Assembly: GCF_009765905.1 (NCBI RefSeq)
Contig: NZ_LMUO01000015.1
Location: forward strand, 746,927 to 810,926
Reading direction: 5' to 3'
DNA from: Mucilaginibacter sp. L196
GTDB lineage: Bacteria; Bacteroidota; Bacteroidia; Sphingobacteriales; Sphingobacteriaceae
DNA length: 64,000 nt
Below the pieces are notes generated by a model. The model did no database searches, was not told the DNA's origin, and was given only the letters and a program-made list of their open reading frames with translations. Shown piece after piece: positions 31,004-39,797 of this stretch (within the stretch, counting starts at the first letter, position 1; the number at the start of each line of letters is the position of its first letter). Both the position numbers and the translations under genes were made by a program.

Positions 31004-32833
31004 ATGAAGACATATTTCAGGCTACTCTCTTTTGCAAAACCCATCGAAAAGTACGCCATACCATACATTATATTTACCCTGCTTTATGTAGTTTTTAGTA
31101 CAACGGTGTTTACCTTGTTAACACCGCTTATGAACACGCTTTTTTCTGCAGATAGTAGTGCAACGCATGTTGTACACGCTATGCCAAAAAGCGCTTTAGA
31201 TGTTACCGGCTGGTTTAATTATTACATGGACTACTTTATACGTACGCATGGTGCCTGGGGCGCATTGCAGTTTGTATGTATGACGCTGATAGTAACCATA
31301 TTTTTAGGTAATTTTTTCAGATACCTATCTGCCCGCACTATGGAAAATCTTCGGGTACATACACTGTTAAATCTTCGTCGCAGGGTTTTTAATAATGTAA
31401 TGGATATGCACCTGGGCTTTTTTAATAACGAGCGTAAAGGCGATATTATATCAAAAATCGCATCAGATGTACAGGTGGTACAATACTCGGTTACCGGTAC
31501 ATTGCAGGTAATATTTAAGGAGCCAATTACCCTGATTGCATTTATGGTAATGCTGTTCATTTATTCAACCAAGCTTACCCTTTATTCGCTGATGGTGGTG
31601 CCTGTATCAGCCTTTATTATCTCCAAAATAGTTAAGAAGCTTAAATCACAAGCGATAGCAGCGCAGCAAACTTATGGTAACATGATTAGTTATCTTGATG
31701 AGGCACTATCGGGAGTTAGGATTATAAAAGCGTTTAATGCCACCAATTTTATCAAAAATCGTTTTGATAACGAGAACGTCAAATATTCAAAAATAATGCG
31801 TTCAATGGCCAGGCGGCAGCAGTCTGCCTCGCCGGTCTCCGAGACGCTATCAGTAACCATGATCTCCTGTATAGTGTTATATGGGGGCTATCTTATCCTC
31901 AACCATAAATCAGATCTTAACGCCGGGCAGTTTATTGCCTACATAGCTATATTTTCACAAGTAATGCGCCCGGCTAAAGCTATTTCTGATTCCTTTAGCG
32001 GAATACACTCGGGCATAGCGGCAGGCGAGCGAGTATTAGCACTTTTGGATGAAAAACCCGCTATTGTTGATGTGCCTAATGCTAAACCCATCGGCGAATT
32101 TAAACAAGCCGTTGAATTTAAAGATGTTTCTTTCGCCTACGGTGATAAGAAAATTTTACAAAACATTAATATAACCGTTCCGAAAGGAAAAACCATTGCA
32201 CTGGTTGGCCCGTCGGGTGGTGGTAAATCTACTTTGATTGATCTGATACCGCGTTTCATCGTGCCACAATCAGGGCAGGTATTAATTGATGGGGTTGATA
32301 TAGCAACCGTTACGGTTGATTCGGTAAGAGGTTTACTGGGTATAGTAAACCAGGAGTCGATATTATTTAACGATTCTATTTTCGGCAACATTGCATTTGG
32401 TAAAACCGATGCAACTATGGAGGAGGTAATGGCGGCTGCTAAAATTGCCAATGCCCATAACTTCATCATCGAAACAGAAAAAGGCTACGAAACCAATATC
32501 GGCGACCGCGGTACCAAACTATCAGGTGGGCAAAAACAGCGTATTTGTATAGCCCGTGCGGTACTGGCTAATCCGCCTATCATGTTGTTGGATGAGGCTA
32601 CATCTGCATTAGATACTGAATCGGAAAAATTGGTACAGGATGCCTTAAACAACCTGATGAAAAACCGTACCTCATTAATTATAGCACACCGTTTAAGCAC
32701 CATACAAAACGCGGATTTGATTCTTGTGTTAGAGAGCGGTAAAGTTGTGCAGCAAGGCACTCACCAGGAATTGTTAAGCCAGGATGGCTTGTACAAAAGG
32801 CTTATCAATATGCAAACCTTTAACGGGGACTGA
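31004..32833 (+). CDS. MsbA-like ABC exporter
   Basis: ATG 31004 (MKTYFRLLSFAKPIEKYAIP) gives 609 residues; the preceding TTG is not needed. Six transmembrane helices occupy ~residues 20-330, and the ATPase domain has Walker A GPSGGGKST (~402), LLGIVNQESILFNDS, signature LSGGQKQRICIARAVL (~506), Walker B IMLLDEATSALD and IIAHRLSTIQ. The arrangement matches lipid A or lipid-linked glycan flippases. It is flanked by glycosyltransferase genes. Its last 14 nt overlap the 3' end of the opposite-strand glycosyltransferase (32820-32833), leaving no room for a terminator between them. Confidence 0.9.
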   Translation: MKTYFRLLSFAKPIEKYAIPYIIFTLLYVVFSTTVFTLLTPLMNTLFSADSSATHVVHAMPKSALDVTGWFNYYMDYFIRTHGAWGALQFVCMTLIVTIFLGNFFRYLSARTMENLRVHTLLNLRRRVFNNVMDMHLGFFNNERKGDIISKIASDVQVVQYSVTGTLQVIFKEPITLIAFMVMLFIYSTKLTLYSLMVVPVSAFIISKIVKKLKSQAIAAQQTYGNMISYLDEALSGVRIIKAFNATNFIKNRFDNENVKYSKIMRSMARRQQSASPVSETLSVTMISCIVLYGGYLILNHKSDLNAGQFIAYIAIFSQVMRPAKAISDSFSGIHSGIAAGERVLALLDEKPAIVDVPNAKPIGEFKQAVEFKDVSFAYGDKKILQNINITVPKGKTIALVGPSGGGKSTLIDLIPRFIVPQSGQVLIDGVDIATVTVDSVRGLLGIVNQESILFNDSIFGNIAFGKTDATMEEVMAAAKIANAHNFIIETEKGYETNIGDRGTKLSGGQKQRICIARAVLANPPIMLLDEATSALDTESEKLVQDALNNLMKNRTSLIIAHRLSTIQNADLILVLESGKVVQQGTHQELLSQDGLYKRLINMQTFNGD

Positions 32834-34067
32834 TATAATCAATAGCTTTTTTATATTTTTCGATAGTAACCGGCCAGCTATAATTGTCGGCAACGTATTT
32901 TTTAGCGTTGTGGCTTAAAATAACAGTGTCAAAATCCGGTTTAAGTATGGCATCCAACGAGTTTTTGAAACTCTGATAATCATTAAATAAGAATCCGGCA
33001 TTGCTGTTATTAATGTGGCCCTTTAAAACTTCACATTTCTCATTGGCTATAACCGGCACGCCATAAGCCATGCTTTCCAATGTTACTAACGACAGGCTTT
33101 CGTACAGCGATGGGATAACCAAAGCTTTAGCCTTTAAAAGCAACGAGGTTTTAATATCATCAGCTACAAAGCCAGTTAATATAATATCCGGATTGGCAGG
33201 TGCATCCATAAATAGCTCACCCACAACAACCAGCTTTAAATTGCTATTCGACGTTTTTTTATAGGCCGAAAAATAATCAAACAGTGTACCGCAACCTTTT
33301 GATGGATCAACGCGGCCAATGTATATCAAAAACGGATCTCCGGGTTTTATTATATCATCAATAATTTGTGGCGCTATCTCTTTCGGTGGATCAATCCCCA
33401 CACCAACAATTTCTGAAAATATGGCTTCGTTATGAAATTGCTGATTCACAAAATGCTTCTCACTTAAAGTATTATAAAGTATAGCAGCGGGCTTTTTAAA
33501 AAATTCCTTGAATATATTTAAGTAAATAGGTGGTTCGTCATGCGCAGTTGGTACCAAAATTGATTTTTTCGGCGCTGCATTCATCCCAAATACAGTAGGG
33601 TAATATAAATAGGTGAAAAATATAAGCGCATCGTAGTGGGACTGATTCCCGGTAAGATAATTGACAAGGGTTGGTATATAAGGCCCCTGGCATTTTATCC
33701 ATTCCTCTTCCTTTTTTTGGATAGCATCTGTAGGTTGCACCTTTTCAAAGGCATTTAATAAACCAAACAAGCGTAAGGCTTTTTGATATAGCCTTCGTTT
33801 ACCAATTAATAGCCGGCTCAATGAGTTGAATTTTTTCCAGTTTCTTGATTCCTCCACTGCAAATCTGCGTACGGTTATGTCATTTACAATACTAATTCCC
33901 TCAGTATACTCATTCTTCCACGATAAATAATCTTTGGCGCATGAGGTAAGCACCTCAACATCATAAATATCTTTTAACTTTTCAGCTATAATCCGGCAGT
34001 GGTATTCGGCGCCGCCGTTAACTTCCAAACCATAGCGCTGCACAATAAAGGCTATTTTTTTTCTCAA
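32820..34067 (-). CDS. Glycosyltransferase family 4
   Basis: A 415-residue protein. The N-terminus KKIAFIVQRYGLEVNGGAEY has the glycine-rich GGAEYHCRIIAEKL typical of GT4 donors. In the C-terminal GT-B half, LIYIGRVDPSKGCGTLFDYF (~residue 243) and VIPSLYESLSLVTLESMAYG (~315) with E-x7-E are visible. It probably acts on the inner face of the inner membrane. It overlaps the converging ABC gene by 14 nt at its end. The next genes upstream on the same strand are two GT2 enzymes, 23 nt away. Confidence 0.87.
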   Translation of the reverse strand: MRKKIAFIVQRYGLEVNGGAEYHCRIIAEKLKDIYDVEVLTSCAKDYLSWKNEYTEGISIVNDITVRRFAVEESRNWKKFNSLSRLLIGKRRLYQKALRLFGLLNAFEKVQPTDAIQKKEEEWIKCQGPYIPTLVNYLTGNQSHYDALIFFTYLYYPTVFGMNAAPKKSILVPTAHDEPPIYLNIFKEFFKKPAAILYNTLSEKHFVNQQFHNEAIFSEIVGVGIDPPKEIAPQIIDDIIKPGDPFLIYIGRVDPSKGCGTLFDYFSAYKKTSNSNLKLVVVGELFMDAPANPDIILTGFVADDIKTSLLLKAKALVIPSLYESLSLVTLESMAYGVPVIANEKCEVLKGHINNSNAGFLFNDYQSFKNSLDAILKPDFDTVILSHNAKKYVADNYSWPVTIEKYKKAIDYISPR

Positions 34068-34090
34068 AATCTATCTGGTCATTGTACTGC

Positions 34091-34738
34091 TTATGTAGCA
34101 ATAGTATCGTAAAAATTGTTTTGCAGTACCTGTTTATTAATATCCTTAATATGTATCAGGCAATAATCTTCGTTTTTTGATGGCAGGTAAAAATGCTTTT
34201 TATAACCTATCACTTCTTCGTGCACAGCATTTTTCCATTTTATTACCCCATTTAATTTAAATATCCTGAATTGGTAGTCCGGGAAGTTTACGCGGTTGTT
34301 CTCGTCAATATTCCACTTCCACTGGTTTATATGTTCGGTGGTTAAGCCATTCACAATATTTATTCTCGGCACCAAAAAACAGTCGCGCTTACTTTTTTGC
34401 CTTAATATCTTTTTAATCTGCCTCACTAAAGTCTCCTTCGGTATCTCATCAGCATCAATCTGAAACAAGTAATCGCCTTTGGCATGTGCTATAAGCTTGT
34501 TTTTAAATGTAGCAAAATCATTGTTAAGCCTGGATTCAATAACAACCACCTTGCTTCTGTAATTATCAATTACCTCGGTAGTGGGGGCATCTTTATTGGT
34601 TACATCCTGCAAAATAATAATCTCATCATCCTCATCAATAATAGGGATCAGCATAGCAAGTAGTTTACTCAGTTCAACCGATTCGTTACAAACGGTAATG
34701 CCGTATGATATTTTTATTTTTTTTCGTGTAAAAAACAT
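34091..34738 (-). CDS. Glycosyltransferase family 2 (short)
   Basis: A 215-residue protein. KISYGITVCNESVELSKLLA opens a GT-A fold, and GDYLFQIDADEIPKETL (~residue 88-104) has the metal-binding DxD in a QIDADEIP form. The later FPDYQFRIFKLNGVIKWKNA and VHEEVIGY resemble the acceptor side of WaaE/KdtX-type GT2 enzymes. It is short for GT2 but its core is complete. Its ATG overlaps the stop of the upstream GT2 gene by one base (34738), so the two are translationally coupled. Confidence 0.82.
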   Translation of the reverse strand: MFFTRKKIKISYGITVCNESVELSKLLAMLIPIIDEDDEIIILQDVTNKDAPTTEVIDNYRSKVVVIESRLNNDFATFKNKLIAHAKGDYLFQIDADEIPKETLVRQIKKILRQKSKRDCFLVPRINIVNGLTTEHINQWKWNIDENNRVNFPDYQFRIFKLNGVIKWKNAVHEEVIGYKKHFYLPSKNEDYCLIHIKDINKQVLQNNFYDTIAT

Positions 34739-35925
34739 TACTGAGGGGAATTAATAAGTTGCTTTTCGTGAGTTGCGGGTTTAAGTATCCGGATGGTAAA
34801 AATGCTGAATTTTAAATTAAACCGGTCCTTTTTAAATAATTTTTCAAAAAAAGTGGCAGGTGCGTTTATTTGTTTGGTGATGATTTCATTAATACGCTGA
34901 AGCTTATTGAATGTTTTTTCGTTAACATCATTTCCATCCAGCGTTATTAAAACATCATTATTTTTAGCCGAATTTAAGGGTTTGATCCTGTTTTTTAGGA
35001 TGATGTTTGTATTTGGCTGTTCCTTATTAATATAATCCGAAGCATCAACATCAATATATATTACCGAGCACCATGGCTCTAGTTTTGCAAGCAAATTTTC
35101 ATTGCCGTTTTGTACCACCAGGCCAATATCATACTTGTTTTTTATGGGTGATGAGTTTTTAAATCCCCACTTGCGCACAAAGTTTTTATTGGAGTTTGCT
35201 TCAATTTGTGCCGTTCTGTTTTGATACTCCTCAGAAAAGCGTGAAGTTTTACTCACAAAGTGATAACAAATAGCATCAAGCAGGGTAAGCGTTTTTAACC
35301 CGGATAATCGTAACCTTAAAATCAGGTCATCATCCTCACAAAACATCGGGTTATATAAAGGGTCGAGGCCGCCAATAGTTAACAGTACCTGCCTGTTGGC
35401 ACATAAAAAAAACGAGGTGCCGGCATCTGGAATAATAGCATCTTTATTTTTCTGCTGTATCTCAAGCGCGAATTGATATAAGCCGTTTTTATCCAATGTA
35501 TCAACATCAGCGCCAAAATCTTTAACAATTTTTCCCGGTCGTTCATCACCCGAAAATATGGGCGGTTCAATGGTAGTGTAATAAATTACTAATTGCTCGG
35601 CAACATGCTTTTCCATGTTCTCGATAAATCCGGGTGTAAGTACCACATCATTATGTGCAAAAGTCACATATTCACGGGTTGCCAGTTGTGTGCATTTGTT
35701 AAAGGTATCCGAAAAGGTTTTGTCTTCGGTAGAAATGAAATAAATAAGATTTTTATCCTGTAATGAATTTATCCATTCATGTGTGCCATCGGTACTGTTA
35801 TAGCTTGTAAATACAATTTCAACATCCGGGTATAATTCGCGTGTGGTATAATAAAAGTTCTTGCTGTATTCCAGGTTATTTTTTAACCCAACCAATAAAG
35901 AGATATTGTTTTTTATTGAATTCAT
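34738..35925 (-). CDS. Glycosyltransferase family 2 with C-terminal extension
   Basis: A 395-residue protein. The first ~260 residues form a GT-A domain: NNISLLVGLKNNLEYSKNFY, EYVTFAHNDVVLTPGFIENM (~89) and MFCEDDDLILRLRLSGLKTL (~190), where EDD is the probable catalytic region. The last ~130 residues (from about GLVVQNGNENLL) resemble no domain I know and may contact a partner. It heads the three-gene minus-strand unit GT2-GT2-GT4. The region between it and the divergent DUF5672 gene (116 nt) should hold both promoters. Confidence 0.82.
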   Translation of the reverse strand: MNSIKNNISLLVGLKNNLEYSKNFYYTTRELYPDVEIVFTSYNSTDGTHEWINSLQDKNLIYFISTEDKTFSDTFNKCTQLATREYVTFAHNDVVLTPGFIENMEKHVAEQLVIYYTTIEPPIFSGDERPGKIVKDFGADVDTLDKNGLYQFALEIQQKNKDAIIPDAGTSFFLCANRQVLLTIGGLDPLYNPMFCEDDDLILRLRLSGLKTLTLLDAICYHFVSKTSRFSEEYQNRTAQIEANSNKNFVRKWGFKNSSPIKNKYDIGLVVQNGNENLLAKLEPWCSVIYIDVDASDYINKEQPNTNIILKNRIKPLNSAKNNDVLITLDGNDVNEKTFNKLQRINEIITKQINAPATFFEKLFKKDRFNLKFSIFTIRILKPATHEKQLINSPQ

Positions 35926-36041
35926 TGGTTGTTTAACTAAATTGAGCTGTATTTTTATTGTGAATAAGCTCTAATTGTAAATCTTTCGATGCAAAGATAA
36001 GTACTTGTTTACGTAAGCCCTATTTTAGCAGGTATTATACA

Positions 36042-36845
36042 ATGGAAAAAAAAGTAGCCGTAATAATACCCTTTTATAGGGAAGAATTATTACACAACGA
36101 AAGTGTATCACTACATCAATGTTTTAAAATTTTAGGTAACCATACTATCATAGCCATAAAGCCCGAGAGGCTGGTTTTACCTGAAACTATTACTCAATAT
36201 CCTTTTTCTAAGATTACCTCTTTTAATAATAGTTTTTTTGCTAATGTACAAGGCTACAATAGGCTAATGCTTTCTGCTGAATTTTATGATAAGTTTATTG
36301 ACTACAAGTACGTTTTACTATACCAGTTAGATGCATTTGTTTTTAAAGATGAGTTGCTTTATTGGTGTAACCAGGATTTTGATTATATAGGCGCACCTTG
36401 GATGCGAAAAAAACAATACCCGAATATAATTATAGCCACACTGTCAAAAGGATTACAATATTTTGCTAAACGCTATGATATTAAGAAACACGGATTGCCT
36501 AGCAAAAAGCAATTTGATGATAGTGTAGGGAATGGTGGGTTTTCGTTGAGGCATGTGCCTTTGTTTTATAAAATATGCGTAGAGCACCGCGAGAAAATAA
36601 TTGAATATAATAAGCATACCACGCATCATTTTAATGAAGATGCTTTTTGGGGAATTGAGGTGAATCGTAAAAAAAGAGTATTAAACATACCTGATTATGC
36701 AACAGCCCTGAAATTTGCTTTTGAGATGGCACCCGGGCGGGCTTATAAAATTAATAATAGTCAGCTGCCATTTGGCTGCCATGCATGGGACAAGCATATT
36801 GATTTTTGGAAGGATATATTTAAGCAACAAGGGTACACTATATAG
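36042..36845 (+). CDS. DUF5672 family protein (GT-A-like)
   Basis: A 267-residue protein. EKKVAVIIPFYREELLHNES, YKYVLLYQLDAFVFKDELLY (~residue 87-106), WCNQDFDYIGAPWMRKK, VGNGGFSLRHVPLFY (~165) and QLPFGCHAWDKHIDFW near the end match DUF5672, a family associated with glycosyltransferase clusters and thought to be a glycosyltransferase itself. QLDAF may carry the metal-binding acid. The sugar is unknown. It lies 15 nt before the next GT2 gene, so the two are likely co-transcribed. Confidence 0.84.
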   Translation: MEKKVAVIIPFYREELLHNESVSLHQCFKILGNHTIIAIKPERLVLPETITQYPFSKITSFNNSFFANVQGYNRLMLSAEFYDKFIDYKYVLLYQLDAFVFKDELLYWCNQDFDYIGAPWMRKKQYPNIIIATLSKGLQYFAKRYDIKKHGLPSKKQFDDSVGNGGFSLRHVPLFYKICVEHREKIIEYNKHTTHHFNEDAFWGIEVNRKKRVLNIPDYATALKFAFEMAPGRAYKINNSQLPFGCHAWDKHIDFWKDIFKQQGYTI

Positions 36846-36860
36846 CTATCACCGTTTTAT

Positions 36861-37838
36861 ATGGAAAATTTGCCGCTGGTTTCAATAGCTTTATGTACTT
36901 ATAATGGTGAAAAATATCTATCCCAACAGATAGATACTTTGCTGGCTCAAACCTATCATAATTTAGAGATTATTGCCGTAGATGATTGCTCAAGTGATAA
37001 CACACATAATATCCTTTTAAATTATGCTAAAAAATATCCTGGTTTTACTGTTTACAGGAATGAAATAAATGTAGGTTTCCTGAGAAATTTTGAAACTGCT
37101 TTAGGATACTGTAAAGGCGAATATATTTCGTTTTGTGACCAGGATGATTTATGGCATCCGAATAAAGTAGAACTAACTGTTGCCGCTATTAAGGATAGTC
37201 AATTTGTTTATCACGATTCGGAATTTATTGATGATGATAATAATTTGATGGGTAAAAAAATGTCTGACATCTTTAAATTTTATCGTGGAGACAGGCCTGA
37301 ACCTTTTTTGTTAGACAACTGTGTGTCGGGCCATGCAATGCTTGTCAGGCGCGATCTCATAAAACATGCCCTACCTTTTAAAAAAGGTTTTTATCATGAT
37401 TGGTGGTTAGCTTACGTAGCTACCAATGTTGGAAAGATAGATTTTATACCGGATTGTTTGGTGCAGTATAGACAGCATAAGGGTAGCAATACAGATTTGC
37501 TGGATCTAAGCAAAGTTGAAAAAAGAAAACTTGGGGCTGCATCAATAACAAAAAAGTTGTTAAACGAAAAACGATGGCTTGAACATTGTTTAAGTTATCA
37601 GGAAAACAAAAATCCGGAATTTGTTAAAACGCTTTATCAACTATATATTGGAAGATTTAATTCTTTTACTGCCATAAGCTTTTATCTTTTCTTAAAAAAG
37701 CATGCAGATGTACTTTTCTTTTTTCAAAATTGGAAAAAGAAGGCGCTATATAAATATATATGGGGGTATAAAGCCAAGAATTATTGGTATTCCTATGTTA
37801 GGCCTAATAAGGATAAGATATTAAAACTTGAAGATTAA
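36861..37838 (+). CDS. Glycosyltransferase family 2 (rhamnosyltransferase-like)
   Basis: A 325-residue protein. PLVSIALCTYNGEKYLSQQI at the start, AVDDCSSDNTHNILLNYA and EYISFCDQDDLWHPNKV (~residue 89-105, with the DQDD metal site) are classical GT2 features of the RfbF/WbbL-type group. HDWWLAYVATNVGKIDFI (~175) is a typical acceptor-side motif. It lacks transmembrane segments. It follows the DUF5672 gene and converges on a third GT2 gene, 17 nt away. Confidence 0.88.
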   Translation: MENLPLVSIALCTYNGEKYLSQQIDTLLAQTYHNLEIIAVDDCSSDNTHNILLNYAKKYPGFTVYRNEINVGFLRNFETALGYCKGEYISFCDQDDLWHPNKVELTVAAIKDSQFVYHDSEFIDDDNNLMGKKMSDIFKFYRGDRPEPFLLDNCVSGHAMLVRRDLIKHALPFKKGFYHDWWLAYVATNVGKIDFIPDCLVQYRQHKGSNTDLLDLSKVEKRKLGAASITKKLLNEKRWLEHCLSYQENKNPEFVKTLYQLYIGRFNSFTAISFYLFLKKHADVLFFFQNWKKKALYKYIWGYKAKNYWYSYVRPNKDKILKLED

Positions 37839-37855
37839 TATATCAGCGCCGGTGA

Positions 37856-38725
37856 TCACCCGAAAAAATACGTTTTAAACACATAATATTTCAACTTCCA
37901 GTAAAGCCCCGATTTTTTATAAAATTTATTCTTTAGTACAGCGTAAGCAATGCCGGATGGGAATTTTAACGCAACCAGCCTTTTTATAAATTCTTTAAAA
38001 GTCACCTTTTCCATATAAACACACTCGGCGGCTGTAAAAGCCCCAACATTTATAGGCAAATAATCTTTCCATTTGTTATGTAATATTAAGGTATCCTCCA
38101 TCCATTCACGGCTATATTTTCCTTCAGAAAGGTGATTGATTAATATTTCATAAGTAACGGCTACTTTATAACGCGACCCAACGGCTATTGAATAGTCAAT
38201 GTCATAAACATGAAACCCTTTGAACGTGTCTTCGTCAAACTTAAATTCAGTTGCAACCTTACTTGTTGTAGCCAAGCATACACCATCAACACATGCTACA
38301 CGTTCAAGTAAGCTGTTTTTAGGATTTCTATAGTCATGATAAGTTTCTTTTTTTGAGTACTTGTAGCTTTGAATAATATTGCAAAAAGTGTTCTTTACAC
38401 CTAATCCTTCCCAGGTTGATGGTGTAAATGGTTTATAACTGCCTCCAACAACACCGAGCAAACCAATATCTATGTTATTGTCAAAAATATTTTTTAAAAT
38501 CGCGCCCCAGTTATCAGTTTTTATAATAATATCCTCATGCATAAAGCAAAGTATATTATACCTGGCTTGTTGTATGCCGCTGTTATAAATTTCGCAAATG
38601 CCTTTGCCGCCATCGCTGTTATTAATTGCTATTATCTCAAAGGGCACGCCAATAGTGATCTCAATATTTTCGGTAACCTGTTGTAATTGGTTGGGATCAG
38701 CCGAAGCGATTATTATGGAGATCAT
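37856..38725 (-). CDS. Glycosyltransferase, GT2-like
   Basis: A 289-residue protein. MISIIIASADPNQLQQVTEN and NILCFMHEDIIIKTDNWGAI (~residue 55-74) resemble the GT2-like group of glycosyltransferases seen in streptococcal and Bacteroidota surface-glycan loci. FHVYDIDYSIAVGSRYK (~190) is probably the substrate-binding region. There is no signal peptide. It is the last gene of the AT-rich glycan cluster and converges with the GT2 gene at 36861. Confidence 0.8.
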   Translation of the reverse strand: MISIIIASADPNQLQQVTENIEITIGVPFEIIAINNSDGGKGICEIYNSGIQQARYNILCFMHEDIIIKTDNWGAILKNIFDNNIDIGLLGVVGGSYKPFTPSTWEGLGVKNTFCNIIQSYKYSKKETYHDYRNPKNSLLERVACVDGVCLATTSKVATEFKFDEDTFKGFHVYDIDYSIAVGSRYKVAVTYEILINHLSEGKYSREWMEDTLILHNKWKDYLPINVGAFTAAECVYMEKVTFKEFIKRLVALKFPSGIAYAVLKNKFYKKSGLYWKLKYYVFKTYFFG

Positions 38726-38802
38726 TTAATTTAAAGGCAGATTTACGCTTGCAAATATAACAATCAATAAAAATAATGGGTAGTGCCACACAAGGTATAA
38801 AA

Positions 38803-38903
38803 AATGGAGATTAGAGATCGGGTTATAAAATAAAGGCTATCATGAAACACAAATTCAACAACACCAGCCTTTAAATATAAAACCCTACCCTCTAATCTCC
38901 ATT
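38803..38903. repeat. Long imperfect inverted repeat (101 nt)
   Basis: AATGGAGATTAGAGATCGGG (38803 onward) pairs with the segment ending CTAATCTCCATT at 38903 over about 37 nt per arm with a few mismatches. The loop holds ATCATGAAACACAAATTC. It lies in the 265-nt gap between a glycosyltransferase and a porin, both minus strand; no gene is seen there. Confidence 0.65.
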
Positions 38904-38990
38904 AAAGATTAGCAGATCAGGATTTAAAGCTCTTATCACACAATACCCAAACCAAGCTTTACAATCCTAATCACTAATCTGAAATCTTAT

Positions 38991-39671
38991 TTAGTCAAAC
39001 TTAATACCTAAGCCAATTTGAAACACCTGGTTGCGGTAATCAGGTACGTATGAATCTCCGTAACCGTCACCCTGGTTAAAGTCTATGGTATAACGTGCAC
39101 GTAACTCAACGTTCTGGTTAAGGTCAAAACTAACGCCAATTACACCATCAAGAAAAGTGTTGTTGCCATTATTATTGTTTTGATGATCCTGCTCTGTAAC
39201 GGTAAAGCCGCTACTGTAAGTGTTAGTAGTATTGGTTAAGAACGATAATTGTGGGCCAATCAGGAAGTTAAACCCCGGTGTTAATTTAAATTTAGCTAAC
39301 AACGGCACATCAATAAAATCTTCACGCGAAGTAAAATGTCCATCAGGTGTGTTTGCACTATATCCCTTTTGTGAGTATAAAACTTCAGGCTCAAAAGATA
39401 GTGGATAAATCAATGGTACTTCAAGAAATAAACCCGCGTTAAAACCTGCAATTGTACCGGTACTAACTTGATTATCATAACCGGCTACAGTATTTGCAAG
39501 GTTTAAACCACCTGTAACACCAACTCTTACGCGATTAAAATCGTCGTGATTGTCTTCTTCTCTTTGTCTGTGATGTCTAACTACACGTCGTGGGCCATAA
39601 TAATATTCCTGCGCGCTAACCGAACCTGCAAACACGAGGCCCATTGCTAATAGTAAAAGAACTTTTTTCAT
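38991..39671 (-). CDS. Outer membrane beta-barrel protein (porin family)
   Basis: A 226-residue protein. A clear signal peptide (VLLLLAMGLVFAGSVSA, then Q) is followed by a His/Arg-rich segment (RRVVRHHRQREEDNHDD) and a beta-barrel of the OMP_b-brl_2 type: VRVGVTGGLNLANTVAG, the FEPEVLYSQKGYS strand and the final QVFQIGLGIKF with an aromatic C-terminus. Proteins of this group are small outer-membrane barrels of unknown substrate. The short charged N-terminal linker is unusual. Confidence 0.88.
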   Translation of the reverse strand: MKKVLLLLAMGLVFAGSVSAQEYYYGPRRVVRHHRQREEDNHDDFNRVRVGVTGGLNLANTVAGYDNQVSTGTIAGFNAGLFLEVPLIYPLSFEPEVLYSQKGYSANTPDGHFTSREDFIDVPLLAKFKLTPGFNFLIGPQLSFLTNTTNTYSSGFTVTEQDHQNNNNGNNTFLDGVIGVSFDLNQNVELRARYTIDFNQGDGYGDSYVPDYRNQVFQIGLGIKFD

Positions 39672-39797
39672 GTTTTCATATTTTAATATAACACATAGAG
39701 TAATTATTAAACCAAAGGTTTATTTTACTTTGTATTTTTTTTACAAGGTGAAACTAAAACCATGCCATACAATTTAAGTTTTACCTACATTTGAACC

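Noticed and set aside
32820-32833. Gene fusion or error at the ABC / glycosyltransferase junction
   Set aside because: The two genes are convergent and simply overlap by 14 nt at their 3' ends. Both C-termini look complete.
39786-39793. TACATTTG box as the GH3 promoter
   Set aside because: It sits 4 nt before the ATG, so transcription would start inside the gene. It is noted as a possible chance match rather than listed as a promoter.
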